Below, piece after piece: positions 6,896 through 15,847 of a DNA stretch of 64,000 nt. The DNA is from S015-6 sp964479535. GTDB lineage: Bacteria > Desulfobacterota > DSWW01. Positions within the stretch are counted from its first letter, which is position 1. Every line of letters starts with the position of its first letter. The stretch covers positions 62,001 to 126,000 of the forward strand of contig CAYZMM010000003.1 of the NCBI GenBank assembly GCA_964479535.1, in the 5' to 3' direction. Under the pieces are notes generated by a model, which was not told where the DNA came from, searched no databases, and worked only from the letters and a program-made list of their open reading frames with translations. The translations under genes and the position numbers were made by a program.

Positions 6896-9565
6896 ATGAA
6901 GAACGCCTGGACCCTCGACGTCGACCGGATTCAGAACGAACTGGGCGTATCCCCTGCGGAAGGCCTCTCCCCGGAAGAGGCGCGGAAGCGCCAGAAGCAG
7001 TACGGCAAGAACAGGCTCCGGGAGCCGAAGGCCAGGAGCCTGTGGGGCATCCTGATCGATCAGTTCGAGAGCCTGATCATGGCCCTCCTCGCCGTGGCGG
7101 CGGCCACCTCGTTCCTGTTCGGGGAGCCGATCCAGGGCGCCGCCATCGTGGCGGTGATCCTCCTGACGGCCGCCATCGGGTTCTTCACGGAAACACGTGC
7201 GGTGCGCTCCATGGAAGCCCTGCGGCAGATGAGCCGTGTGGAGGCGACGGTCCGCCGCAGCGGAAAGGTCCGCCAGCTGCCTGCAACTTCGCTCGTGCCG
7301 GGAGACATCGTGATCCTGGACGGTGGCGACATGGTGACGGCGGACCTTCGCCTTCTGGAAGCGAACAAGCTGCAGGCGGACGAGTCCGCCCTCACCGGGG
7401 AATCGGTGCCGGTGAGCAAGACCGTCGAAGCGATCGAAGACGAGGACGCCCCCCTCGCCGAGCGGAAGAACATGTTGTTCAAGGGGACGGCGGTGACCCG
7501 CGGCTCCGGGGAGGCGGTCGTCGTTTCCACGGGCATGCACACCGAGATCGGACAGGTTTCGGAACTGGTCGAGGAGGCCGAGGAAGAGACGTCGCCCATC
7601 GAAAACAGAATGAACCGGCTCGGGAACCGCCTGATCTGGGTGACCATCGCCATTGCGGGGGTGGTTTCGTTCCTCGGGATCTGGCGGGACAAGGACGTCC
7701 TGTTGATGGTCGAGACGGGAATCGCTCTGGCCGTTGCCGCCATCCCGGAAGGCCTCCCCGTGGTTGCGACCATCGCCCTGGCCCGCGGAATGATCCGGAT
7801 GGCGCGGCGCAACGCCCTGATCAACCGGCTGGGCGCGGTGGAGACCCTGGGCGCGACGAACATCATCTTCACGGACAAGACGGGCACCCTGACCGAAAAC
7901 CGGATGACCGTAACCTCGGTGGTGCTTGCAGACACCTCGGTCACGGTCCGGAAGCAATCGGAACAAGGGGGCTCTTTTCTGCAGGACGACAGGGAGCTGA
8001 GCCCGGACGAAAACGAGCCGCTCATGTCCGGCTTGCGGATCGGTGTCCTCTGCAACAACGCCGTTCTCGCGGAGGGAAAGGACCGGGAAGGGATCGGAGA
8101 CCCCATGGAGACGGCCCTCCTGGTCGCCGGCGCCATGGCCGGTCTGAACCGGGAGGATCTGCTGGAGCAGATGCCCGAGGAGCGGGAAGAGGCCTTCGAC
8201 CCGGACAGGAAGATGATGGCCACCTTCCACCGAAGAGACGGCGATCTGCTGGTGGCCGTGAAGGGTGCCGCGGAAGCGGTTCTGGAATGCTGCACCCGGA
8301 TTCTGACGGAAGAAGGGGAAGAGGAACTGCAGGATTCCCGCAAGGAGGAACTCCTCGAGACGAACCTGCAGATGGCCGAACAGGGGCTGCGGGTTCTGGC
8401 CATGGCCCGCCGCACCGCAGGGACCGTCGACGAGGACCCTTACACGGGCCTCACCTTCGTGGCGCTCCACGGGCTTCTGGACCCGCCCCGAGAGGGGGTG
8501 AAGGAGGCGATTCACGCCTGTCACGAGGCGGGCATTCGCGTGAAGATGGTCACCGGCGACCACGCCGTCACGGCCCGGAACGTGGCGGAGGCGGTGCACC
8601 TGGTGCCCGAGGGGCCGCTCTCCTCGAGAGAGGGCAGAGCGTTGAAGCCGGCGGAGGAGCTTTCCGAAGAGGGGAGGCGCGAGATCGCCGGGGTTCCGAT
8701 CTTCGCGCGGGTCAGCCCGCGGCAGAAGCTCGACCTGATCGCCGTGCATCAGGCCGAGGGGGCCATCGTGGCCATGACCGGGGACGGGGTAAACGATGCG
8801 CCCGCCCTGAAGAAGGCGGATATCGGGGTCGCCATGGGGAAGAGGGGAACCCAGGTGGCCGTGGAAGCGGCGGACATGATCCTGAAAGACGACGCCTTCG
8901 GCACGATTGTGACGGCCGTCGAGTATGGGCGGACCATCTTCAAGAACATCCGCCGTTTCGTGATCTTCCTCCTCTCCGGCAACGTGGGCGAGATCCTGGC
9001 GGTCGGTCTGGCGTCACTCCTCGGCATGCCCCTGCCCATCCTGCCCCTGCAGATCCTCTTCGTGAATCTTCTCCTGGACGTCTTTCCCGCCATGGCGCTC
9101 GGCATCGGGGAAGGAGACCCCCACGTGATGCAGGAGCCTCCCCGGGACGCCGACGAGCCCATTCTGACGAACCGGCACTGGCTCCTGACCGCCGGCTACG
9201 GCCTGGTCATCGCCGGCGCGATTCTGGGCGCGCTGTACATCGGCCTCGCCCGCCTGCAGCTCCCCGCCGGGGAGGCGGTCACCCTCTCCTTCCTGACCCT
9301 CGCCTTTGCCAGGCTCTGGCACGTGTTCAACATGCGGGACACCTCGTCCGACCTGTTCCGAAACGAGGTGACCACCAATCCCTTTGTCTGGGGCGCCATC
9401 GCCCTTTGCGGCACGTTCCTGCTTGCGGCCGTGTACCTGCCCGTCCTCTCCGACGTACTGCAAACCCACCCCCCTTCCGGAAGGCAATGGGGCATCATTC
9501 TGGGCATGAGCGCAATCCCCCTGCTCCTCGTCCAGGCGGCCAAGCTCGCCCGCAAACACCTCTAA
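6896..9565 (+). CDS. P2-type cation-transporting ATPase (Ca2+-ATPase-like)
   Basis: 889 residues, 21 bp downstream of treZ. All core P-type motifs are present: TGES in the actuator domain near residue 168, IPEGLP in M4, phosphorylated Asp in DKTGTLTE near residue 325, and TGDGVNDAP near 630. IPEGLP and the N-terminal cation-ATPase domain place it among P2A/P2-type pumps. In M6 the SERCA motif NLVTD is replaced by NLLLD, so one Ca2+ ligand (Thr) is a Leu while Asn and Asp remain; Ca2+ as substrate is therefore likely but not certain, and Na+ or Mn2+ are alternatives. Located in the inner membrane. Confidence 0.9.
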   Translation: MKNAWTLDVDRIQNELGVSPAEGLSPEEARKRQKQYGKNRLREPKARSLWGILIDQFESLIMALLAVAAATSFLFGEPIQGAAIVAVILLTAAIGFFTETRAVRSMEALRQMSRVEATVRRSGKVRQLPATSLVPGDIVILDGGDMVTADLRLLEANKLQADESALTGESVPVSKTVEAIEDEDAPLAERKNMLFKGTAVTRGSGEAVVVSTGMHTEIGQVSELVEEAEEETSPIENRMNRLGNRLIWVTIAIAGVVSFLGIWRDKDVLLMVETGIALAVAAIPEGLPVVATIALARGMIRMARRNALINRLGAVETLGATNIIFTDKTGTLTENRMTVTSVVLADTSVTVRKQSEQGGSFLQDDRELSPDENEPLMSGLRIGVLCNNAVLAEGKDREGIGDPMETALLVAGAMAGLNREDLLEQMPEEREEAFDPDRKMMATFHRRDGDLLVAVKGAAEAVLECCTRILTEEGEEELQDSRKEELLETNLQMAEQGLRVLAMARRTAGTVDEDPYTGLTFVALHGLLDPPREGVKEAIHACHEAGIRVKMVTGDHAVTARNVAEAVHLVPEGPLSSREGRALKPAEELSEEGRREIAGVPIFARVSPRQKLDLIAVHQAEGAIVAMTGDGVNDAPALKKADIGVAMGKRGTQVAVEAADMILKDDAFGTIVTAVEYGRTIFKNIRRFVIFLLSGNVGEILAVGLASLLGMPLPILPLQILFVNLLLDVFPAMALGIGEGDPHVMQEPPRDADEPILTNRHWLLTAGYGLVIAGAILGALYIGLARLQLPAGEAVTLSFLTLAFARLWHVFNMRDTSSDLFRNEVTTNPFVWGAIALCGTFLLAAVYLPVLSDVLQTHPPSGRQWGIILGMSAIPLLLVQAAKLARKHL

Positions 9566-9903
9566 GCCGTCGCACCAACAGAACCGGGCATCGGGTCCCG
9601 CTTCGAAAAGGAGGGATGTAATTCCTTAGAGAGCAACTTCTGGCCCCAAAATTGAGCAGCTAAGGCCAAAAACGGGCTTGGTTAGGGTTCCTTATTCTTG
9701 TATATCAGACACATAGCTTGGTCCGACCCGCCTTGAACCATGAATTGCTCCAAGATCTCGTTGTCTCCAGCCGCGGCAGAGTGGTGCCCCGAGGGGTGAA
9801 GCGCAAGATGAGCAATTACCATCTTCGTCCGAGAGTGCCCATGCCAACTCGGCGAGTTGAATATGAACCATGTATCAAAGTCGTTAAATGAACAGTATTG
9901 CCC
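9566..9903. other. Gene-free interval of about 340 bp between convergent genes
   Basis: Lower GC than its neighbours. After the stop of the upstream ATPase it contains a GGAGGG followed by ATG and immediately TAA, which cannot be a gene. The minus strand has an open frame directly after the ldh stop, but its composition is atypical and it has no start. It holds copy B of the GGGTCGGACCA repeat (9700-9730) and a TTTAGGGG element at the ldh stop. Confidence 0.5.
9700..9730 (-). repeat. Dispersed repeat, GGGTCGGACCA type, copy B
   Basis: On the minus strand it reads GGGTCGGACCAAGCTAT and then, after a short gap, CTGATAT. This matches copy A at 2195-2224 over its extended length with a few substitutions, so the similarity goes beyond a short palindrome. 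Confidence 0.55.
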
Positions 9904-10917
9904 CTAAATGGTTCCGTCGCTGATGACGTTCTGGGGGGTGCCCCGTGCGAAGGCGGTGATGTTCTCCACTGTGGTCTGCAGGATACGGCGGACCGCTTCC
10001 CTCGTGTTGAACCCGCTGTGGGGGGTGACGTACACGTTTCGCAGACGCAGGAGAACGTGATCGGCCAGGAGGGTGGAGAGATCGTGCCTCTCTTGAAACA
10101 CGGAGTGGATCAGCTCGGCCTCCTCCCGGATGACCGGCTCCTCGGGCAGCACGTCCAGACCCGCGGCGGACAACTTCCCCTTCTCGAGGGCGCGAATGAG
10201 CGCCTTCACATCCACCACGCTCCCGCGGGACGTGTTGATCAGCACGGCTCCCTGCTTCATGCGATCGAACTCCCCGGAAGAGAGCAGGTTCACGGTGGCG
10301 GCGGAGCCCGGAACGTGCAGGCTCACCACGTCGGAGGTCTCCAGAAGCTCGTCCAGCTCCACGTAGCGGAACCCCAGGTGATCCGAGGCGTCCCGGTCCG
10401 GCTTCACGTCGTACGCGACCACGTCCATCTGGAAACCCTTTGCGATCTTGACGACGCACCGGCCGATGTTGCCCGTGCCGATCACCCCGATTCGTTTTCC
10501 CATGAGATCGAAACCCTGCAGCCCCTTCTGCGAGAAGTCCCCCTTCCGCGTCCGGTCGATCGCCTCCGTCAGGTTGTGGCTGATGGCGAGCAGCAACGCG
10601 AAAACGTGCTCGGCCACCGTGTTCTCCCCGTAGGTCGGGACGTTGCAGACCTTGATGTCCCGGGACGCGCAATGCTCGAGCTCGATGTGGTCGAAGCCCG
10701 TCGACCGGGTGGCGATCAGCTGCAGGTTCTTGAAGATCTCCAGCACGTCGGAACCGAGGCTCGAGTAGATGAAGGTGGAAATCACGTCGGCGTCTTCGTG
10801 ATCACGCGCGTTCCCGGCGTCCAGCGGCCCCTCCACGAAGCGAATCTCGTGATCCGCCTCGAGGGCCTCGAAGGCTTCCTTTTCCCACGGTTCGGATTCG
10901 AATACGCTGATCTTCAT
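9904..10917 (-). CDS. D-lactate dehydrogenase family (2-hydroxyacid dehydrogenase)
   Basis: 337 residues. NAD-binding fold with GTGNIGR near residue 150, the catalytic-domain segment TRSTGFDHI near 95, and C-terminal VTPHSGFNTREAV containing the conserved catalytic His. Closest in appearance to fermentative D-lactate dehydrogenases, so reduction of pyruvate to D-lactate with NADH is the likely reaction; other 2-ketoacids are possible. Its ATG overlaps the TGA of atpG (ATGA), so it is translationally coupled to the last ATPase gene, an unusual partner. Its TAG stop lies inside a TTTAGGGG sequence of the kind seen at other gene ends here. Confidence 0.85.
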   Translation of the reverse strand: MKISVFESEPWEKEAFEALEADHEIRFVEGPLDAGNARDHEDADVISTFIYSSLGSDVLEIFKNLQLIATRSTGFDHIELEHCASRDIKVCNVPTYGENTVAEHVFALLLAISHNLTEAIDRTRKGDFSQKGLQGFDLMGKRIGVIGTGNIGRCVVKIAKGFQMDVVAYDVKPDRDASDHLGFRYVELDELLETSDVVSLHVPGSAATVNLLSSGEFDRMKQGAVLINTSRGSVVDVKALIRALEKGKLSAAGLDVLPEEPVIREEAELIHSVFQERHDLSTLLADHVLLRLRNVYVTPHSGFNTREAVRRILQTTVENITAFARGTPQNVISDGTI

Positions 10918-11831
10918 TGGGACGATTCTCCTTCCTCTTCGTTCCCGGGACTTCGAAGGACTTCGAAGCCCGCAACGATGTCCAGCAGTTCTTCGGTAAT
11001 GCTCCTCTGCCGCTCCTGCCGGAAGGCCGCCTCCAGCCTTTCGAGTCGCTCCTCGATGTTCTTTTCCGCGGCCTGCATCGATGCCATGCGGCTCGCGTTT
11101 TCACTGGCCAGCGACGCTGCCAGGCCGAGGTAGATCGAGCCGAACAGATACTGGCGCACCAGCGCGGACAGGAGCCGGTCCGCGTCCATGGTGAACATGG
11201 GCCGGGTCCTCGAGTCCCACGGTCTCGACCGCAGGCGGGCCATCCAATCCGGGTCCAGGGGCAGAATGCGGCGGTCAGCGGGCTCATACGAAGCACCGGA
11301 CAGGGGCCGATTGTAAAACAGCGTGAAACGGCCCACGTCCCGCTCGAAGCGCCACGCTTCGATCCGGAGCAGAAGGTCCTGCAAAACGGCGGAAAAGCCG
11401 TCCGTGGAGGCGGGAACCGGATACACCTCGTCGACTCGGAAGCCTTCCCTCTGGAGGGAGGCCGAAACCCTGGCCCCCACCGCGAGGACGAAGATCTCTT
11501 CTTCCCTTTCGCCGGCGACGCGACGGTGCTCCGCGACGTGGGCGGCGATCTGCTCGTTGAAGGGTCCGCACATGCCCTGGTCGGAACCGAGGACGACGAA
11601 TCCCGAAGGGGAAGACGGACCCTCGCGTTTCCTGCCCACCAGAACGGCCGGGACCGTGCCGGTCAGGATCTGCAGGCCCATTTCCACGGTCCGCTGATAC
11701 TCCGAGAGCTCCTCGGCCGCTTTCTCGTACTGGCGGATCCGAACGGCCGCCATGCTCTTCATGGTCTTGACCACCGTCTGAAGCTGCCCCGTGCTGTCCA
11801 GCCGCTTCCGCAGCTGCTCAAGCGTCGCCAT
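10914..11831 (-). CDS. atpG: N-ATPase gamma subunit
   Basis: 305 residues starting at ATG 11831 inside the 3' end of atpA (14-bp overlap). The N-terminal helix MATLEQLRKRLDSTGQLQ with VVKTMKSMAAVRI and a helical C-terminus are typical of the gamma rotor shaft linking the F1 catalytic head to the c-ring. It is the last ATPase gene; ldh follows with an ATGA overlap. Gamma in last place is the standard order for N-ATPase operons. Confidence 0.88.
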   Translation of the reverse strand: MATLEQLRKRLDSTGQLQTVVKTMKSMAAVRIRQYEKAAEELSEYQRTVEMGLQILTGTVPAVLVGRKREGPSSPSGFVVLGSDQGMCGPFNEQIAAHVAEHRRVAGEREEEIFVLAVGARVSASLQREGFRVDEVYPVPASTDGFSAVLQDLLLRIEAWRFERDVGRFTLFYNRPLSGASYEPADRRILPLDPDWMARLRSRPWDSRTRPMFTMDADRLLSALVRQYLFGSIYLGLAASLASENASRMASMQAAEKNIEERLERLEAAFRQERQRSITEELLDIVAGFEVLRSPGNEEEGESSQ

Positions 11832-13365
11832 GACCCCGCTCTTTCCGGCCGCTCTCGACGACCTCACGGATCGTGTCCGCGAGGGCCTTCCGCTCCTTCT
11901 CCTCCAGCTTGTCCCCCTCACGGATCTTCCGGCAGATTTCCCCCTGTTCCTTCGGAACCTTCTCGCGAAGGGCCTGTTCCATCGCCCCGATTCCTTCCAG
12001 TTCCACGCCGTCGAGGAGGCCCTCCGTGACCGCCAGGAGCGCGGCGATCTGCTCCTCCACGGCCATGGGTGCTGAGGCCGGCTGTTTCAGGATCTCCCGG
12101 ACACGCCGGCCTCTGTCCAGCTTGCTGCGGGTCTCCTCGTCCATCCGGGTTCCGAATCGGGCGAAGGACTCCAGCTCCTCGAACTGCGAGTAGGCGAGGC
12201 GAAGGTCTCCGGCCACGGCCCGGTACGCGGGAAGCTGCGTCTTTCCCCCGACCCGCGAGACGGACCGGCCCACGTCCACCGCCGGAAGGATCCCCTTCTG
12301 GAAGAGCTCCGGTGACAGGTAGATCTGACCGTCCGTGATGGAGATGAGGTTCGTGGGGACGTAGGCGGAGATGTTCTGGGCCTCCGTCTCGATGACCGGG
12401 AGCGCTGTCAGGGACCCGCCTCCGTGTTCTTCCCGCAGGTGGGTGGAGCGCTCCAGAAGGCGGGAGTGGATGTAGAAGATGTCGCCCGGATAAGCCTCGC
12501 GGCCCGGAGGGCGGCGCAGCAGCAGGGAGACCTCGCGGTAGGCCCGGGCGTGCCGGGTCAGGTCGTCGAACACCACCAGCACGTCCTCGCCCCTGTCGCG
12601 GAAGAATTCCCCCATGCTCATCGCCGCATAGGGGGCAACGAACCGCAGGCCCGGCGGGTCGTCCTCCGTGGTGAGAACGAGGAGCGAATAGGAAAGGGCG
12701 TTCCGTTCCCTCATCTCCGCGATCAACTTCGAGAGGGCCGCACTGCGCTGTCCGATGGCGCAGTAGATGCACTTCACCCCCGTGTCCCGCTGGTTCAGGA
12801 TGGTGTCCATGGCGATGGCCGTCTTGCCCGTCTGACGGTCTCCCAGGATCAGCTCCCGCTGTCCCCGGCCGATCGGCACGAGAGCGTCCACCGCCTTGAG
12901 CCCGGTCTGCAGCGGAACCGTGACCGGCGCTCTCTGCATGATGGGAGGGGCTTCCCGCTCCACGGGCAGTCTCCTCGCAGCCGAAACGTTTCCCTGCCGA
13001 TCCAGGGGGCGGCCGAGGGCGTCCAGAATGCGACCCAGCAGGCCGTCTCCCACTGGAACGTCCAGGACACGGCCCGTACGGCGCACCTCGGCACCGGCGA
13101 CCAGTCTCTCGGCGTCGTCCAGGAGAACAATGCCCACCTCCTTCCGGTCCAGGTTGAAGACCATCCCCATCCGCCCCGAGCCGAGCCGAACCAGCTCTTC
13201 CGCTCCCACGCCCGGCAGTCCCGTTGCCACGGCGGTGCCCATTCCGACCGTCCGAAGCGTCCCCGCTTCCTCCAGCCGCAGCCCCGCGGCCATTCGGTCC
13301 GACGTGCTGCGAACGTCGCGGACGGCCTCGCACACCGCCTCTCTTACCTCCTCAATCGGCTTCAC
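11818..13365 (-). CDS. atpA: N-ATPase alpha subunit
   Basis: 515 residues. Walker A GDRQTGKTA near residue 172 and the segment YAAMSMGEFFRDRG identify the non-catalytic alpha subunit of the F1 head. Start ATG at 13365 overlaps the atpF end by 14 bp. The length matches F-type alpha. In N-ATPases alpha and beta genes are separated, as here, where atpD leads the operon. Confidence 0.93.
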   Translation of the reverse strand: MKPIEEVREAVCEAVRDVRSTSDRMAAGLRLEEAGTLRTVGMGTAVATGLPGVGAEELVRLGSGRMGMVFNLDRKEVGIVLLDDAERLVAGAEVRRTGRVLDVPVGDGLLGRILDALGRPLDRQGNVSAARRLPVEREAPPIMQRAPVTVPLQTGLKAVDALVPIGRGQRELILGDRQTGKTAIAMDTILNQRDTGVKCIYCAIGQRSAALSKLIAEMRERNALSYSLLVLTTEDDPPGLRFVAPYAAMSMGEFFRDRGEDVLVVFDDLTRHARAYREVSLLLRRPPGREAYPGDIFYIHSRLLERSTHLREEHGGGSLTALPVIETEAQNISAYVPTNLISITDGQIYLSPELFQKGILPAVDVGRSVSRVGGKTQLPAYRAVAGDLRLAYSQFEELESFARFGTRMDEETRSKLDRGRRVREILKQPASAPMAVEEQIAALLAVTEGLLDGVELEGIGAMEQALREKVPKEQGEICRKIREGDKLEEKERKALADTIREVVESGRKERGHGDA

Positions 13366-14158
13366 CGCTCTCTTCCCCGCCTTCCCCCTCCCGGCTTCCC
13401 TCCGCTTTCTCGAGAGTCTCCAGGAGGCTTCGTTCGAAGGCCTCCATGTAGGACCGTACGCTCCAGCCGATCCGGCGTCCCTCCGTTCGGACCTCTACGC
13501 CGCAGACCAGGTCCGAGTCCGTGTCGAACCGGATCTCCCTCTCCCACCCCAGCCCTTCCTTCACGCCGCTCTCGACACGCTCCCGCTCTTCCTCGGAGAG
13601 GCCCCATGCGGTCCGAACCACGAGCCCGCCTCCATCTTCTCCGTGCAGGCCTTCGATCTCCTCTTCGTCGAAATCCTCCCGCTTCGACAACCGTCTCAGA
13701 AACACTTCGACGGCCTGCTTTTCCAGCTCTTCGTCGGCAAGATCGTGGAGGGACTTCCGAAGGCTCGTGCAGAGCCCTTCGCCTGCGCGACGCCGCAGGT
13801 CCTCGAGAAGGCCGGACTTCTCTTCCCCCACGGCCCGCATCCAGCGGGAACGGCTCTCCTCCGCCTCCTTCCGCGCCTGCTCGAGCAGCCCCTTCTTCTC
13901 TTCTTCCGCCTCCCGGCGGATCCGGTCCCGCTCCTCCTGTCGGTGCCGCTCCAGTTTCTCCCGTTCCCTTCGAAGCTTCTCCCGCTCCTCCTCCGCCTCC
14001 CGCTTCTTTTCGTCCGCCCCCTCCAGCCGGGAGGCGATCTTCTCCTCCCTCCGGTCCATGGCCCGGATCACCGGCTTGAAGAGAAACCGCCAGAGCAGGG
14101 CGACCAGAATCAGGAGGTTCACGATCTGTGCGGCAAAGGTAATCCAGTCGATACCCAC
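13352..14158 (-). CDS. atpF: N-ATPase b subunit with a delta-like C-terminal domain
   Basis: 268 residues, GTG start at 14158, 3 bp after atpE. One N-terminal membrane helix (LLILVALLWRFLFKPVI) leads into a long Glu/Arg/Lys-rich coiled coil, the peripheral stalk. F-type b is usually about 160 residues; the extra C-terminal ~90 residues contain GLSEEERERV, a predicted strand ending DSDLVCGVEVR and GRRIGWSVRSYMEAF, which resemble the end of delta/OSCP (the DxSLxGGxxV...xDxSVR pattern). N-ATPase operons lack a separate delta gene (atpH), and none is present here, so this protein probably does both jobs. Confidence 0.85.
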   Translation of the reverse strand: MGIDWITFAAQIVNLLILVALLWRFLFKPVIRAMDRREEKIASRLEGADEKKREAEEEREKLRREREKLERHRQEERDRIRREAEEEKKGLLEQARKEAEESRSRWMRAVGEEKSGLLEDLRRRAGEGLCTSLRKSLHDLADEELEKQAVEVFLRRLSKREDFDEEEIEGLHGEDGGGLVVRTAWGLSEEERERVESGVKEGLGWEREIRFDTDSDLVCGVEVRTEGRRIGWSVRSYMEAFERSLLETLEKAEGSREGEGGEESGEAD

Positions 14159-14161
14159 GGC

Positions 14162-14440
14162 CTAGCCTCCTGCCCGGGTCATCATGTGGTCCCAGAAGGG
14201 GTTGGCGAAGATCAGGATCATGGCGATCACGAAACAGTAGATCGCGAAGGACTCGATCATGGCCAGCCCCACGAAGAGGGTTCGCGTAATCGTGTTCGAC
14301 TCGTCCGGCTGCTGGGCGATCGCGCTCAGGGCCTGTGCCACGGCCCGCCCCTGCGCGAGACCGGGACCGATCGAACCGATCCCGATGGCGAGCCCGGAAG
14401 TGAACACGGAGACCATGCCGATCAGCGTAAGGCTATCCAT
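14162..14440 (-). CDS. atpE: N-ATPase c subunit with Na+-binding residues
   Basis: 92 residues, two membrane helices joined by a polar loop (LAQGRAVAQAL...AQQPDES). The ion-binding residues match the Na+ type: Gln30 in helix 1 and Glu63-Ser64 with Tyr68 in helix 2, corresponding to Gln32, Glu65, Ser66 and Tyr70 of the Ilyobacter tartaricus Na+ ring. The sequence therefore predicts Na+ rather than H+ coupling. Its start overlaps the end of atpB by 8 bp. Confidence 0.92.
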   Translation of the reverse strand: MDSLTLIGMVSVFTSGLAIGIGSIGPGLAQGRAVAQALSAIAQQPDESNTITRTLFVGLAMIESFAIYCFVIAMILIFANPFWDHMMTRAGG

Positions 14441-15206
14441 TGCTGCCGTCTCCTTTCCGTTCTTGTTCGTTCCTGCCAGTCTCTTCCTTCTCTCTCTTCT
14501 CCGGGCCTTCCGCGTCCCGTTTCCGCACGGACTCCGTCTCCTGCTCTGCCCGGGCCGCCGAGGCGATGTACACCGTGGCCAGCACGGCGAAGATGTACGC
14601 CTGGACCTGGCCGATCAGAAGCTCCAGGGCGTGCAGAAGCACGGGAAACAGCAGCGGGGCCACGGAGAGCAGAATACCGACGATCAACGTTCCGCTCATC
14701 ACATTGCCGAAGAGGCGGACGGCGAGCGCCACCGTCCGCGAAACTTCCGAGATGACGTGGAAGGGCAGCATGAAGACGACGGGCTCCACGTAGTGCTTGA
14801 GGTATCCCCGCACGCCGCGGGCGCGGATGCTGTACCCGGGAACGGCCAGGAAGACCATGGCGGCGAGTGCGGCCGTGGTGGACAGGGACCCGGTGGGGGG
14901 GTGGTACCCGGGCAGGAAAGCCAGGAAGTTGGACACCGCCACGAAGAGGTACAGGGTGCCGAGAAAGGGGAGGTAAGGCTTCGGGTCCTGTTGCGTGATC
15001 TCTTCGATCTGGTCCCTGGTCATGGAGACGAGCACCTCGAGAAAAGCCTGTGCCCGCCCGGACGGACGGTCCAGTGCGAAGGTGCGCGTCACCGCCCACG
15101 CGCTCAGGACGAGCAACCCCATCACCCCCCAGGTGTAGACCAGGGTCGCGTTGATGGAGACGAAACCCCATTTCCAGTACACCAGATTATCCGGCGTGAT
15201 TTCCAT
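14433..15206 (-). CDS. atpB: N-ATPase a subunit
   Basis: 257 residues, about five or six hydrophobic segments. The essential Arg of the ion half-channels lies in SRTVALAVRLFGNVMSG. The C-terminus has an unusually long charged tail (about 35 residues rich in Glu, Arg and Lys), a feature often seen in N-ATPase a subunits. Start ATG 15206 overlaps atpR by 20 bp. Confidence 0.9.
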   Translation of the reverse strand: MEITPDNLVYWKWGFVSINATLVYTWGVMGLLVLSAWAVTRTFALDRPSGRAQAFLEVLVSMTRDQIEEITQQDPKPYLPFLGTLYLFVAVSNFLAFLPGYHPPTGSLSTTAALAAMVFLAVPGYSIRARGVRGYLKHYVEPVVFMLPFHVISEVSRTVALAVRLFGNVMSGTLIVGILLSVAPLLFPVLLHALELLIGQVQAYIFAVLATVYIASAARAEQETESVRKRDAEGPEKREKEETGRNEQERKGDGSNG

Positions 15207-15495
15207 GGTCCACGTGTCCTTCCTTCGTCAGAGGGGCCGCCCTGCCCACCACGAGCATGCGACCCAGGAGAATCCCGGCCACGGCAAGGGCCCACCTCTC
15301 CACCCTCTCCCCGGCGACCAAGACCAGCCCGGCGGCCACCACCGAGGACCGGAGCAGGAAGCTTCCCGACCAGAACCACACGGGCCGCCTCGCACGGACG
15401 AGCCGGTCCGTCGTTAGCCGGAGCCCGTAGAAATGGAGCACGCCGAGCAGAAGACCTGCCGGAAGAGCCACCGCTGCAAGAAACCATTCACTCAA
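15187..15495 (-). CDS. atpR: N-ATPase subunit AtpR
   Basis: 102 residues with three predicted membrane helices. The start is TTG at 15495, chosen because GGAGG sits 6 bp before it and it overlaps the atpQ stop by 8 bp; longer versions would run back into atpQ. AtpR is specific to N-ATPases and is thought to assist c-ring assembly or contact the c-ring through a conserved membrane Arg; this one has arginines in its membrane segments (WFWSGSFLLRSS). Confidence 0.82.
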   Translation of the reverse strand: MSEWFLAAVALPAGLLLGVLHFYGLRLTTDRLVRARRPVWFWSGSFLLRSSVVAAGLVLVAGERVERWALAVAGILLGRMLVVGRAAPLTKEGHVDHGNHAG

Positions 15496-15823
15496 CCGTG
15501 TCCTCCTCTCGTTCGTCCCGGATCTGCTTTTCGGCCCGCGACAGCCAGAACCAGGCGTTCGCACACCCCAGGCAGACCCCGACGATGAGCAGCGTGAGCG
15601 TCCAGGAGAAGGGGCTTTCCATCCATCCGTCCAGCCACACGCCCAGGGCGATCCCGATCAGCGCGGGCAAGGCCACCGACCAACCCACCACCCCGAACGC
15701 GCCGAACCCGAACCAGAGGCTCCGGTCCTTCTTGCGGGCGGCCCGCATCCTGCGGAACGCTTTCCGTTCCACCTCGCGGACGAGCTTCCGATGCTGCTCT
15801 CTTCCCTCTTCCCGGGGCCTCAT
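15488..15823 (-). CDS. atpQ: N-ATPase subunit AtpQ (AtpI-like)
   Basis: 111 residues with a basic N-terminus and two membrane helices (VALPALIGIALGVWLDG and SWTLTLLIVGVCLG), the usual architecture of AtpI/AtpQ proteins that help assemble the c-ring. It lies between atpC and atpR as in other N-ATPase operons. Confidence 0.82.
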   Translation of the reverse strand: MRPREEGREQHRKLVREVERKAFRRMRAARKKDRSLWFGFGAFGVVGWSVALPALIGIALGVWLDGWMESPFSWTLTLLIVGVCLGCANAWFWLSRAEKQIRDEREEDTVE

Positions 15824-15847
15824 CCCGACTCTCCCTTCCCCCTTCGC

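Noticed and set aside
9690..9903. Open frame continuing past the ldhA stop on the minus strand
   Set aside because: No start codon context and atypical composition; more likely remnant or non-coding sequence.
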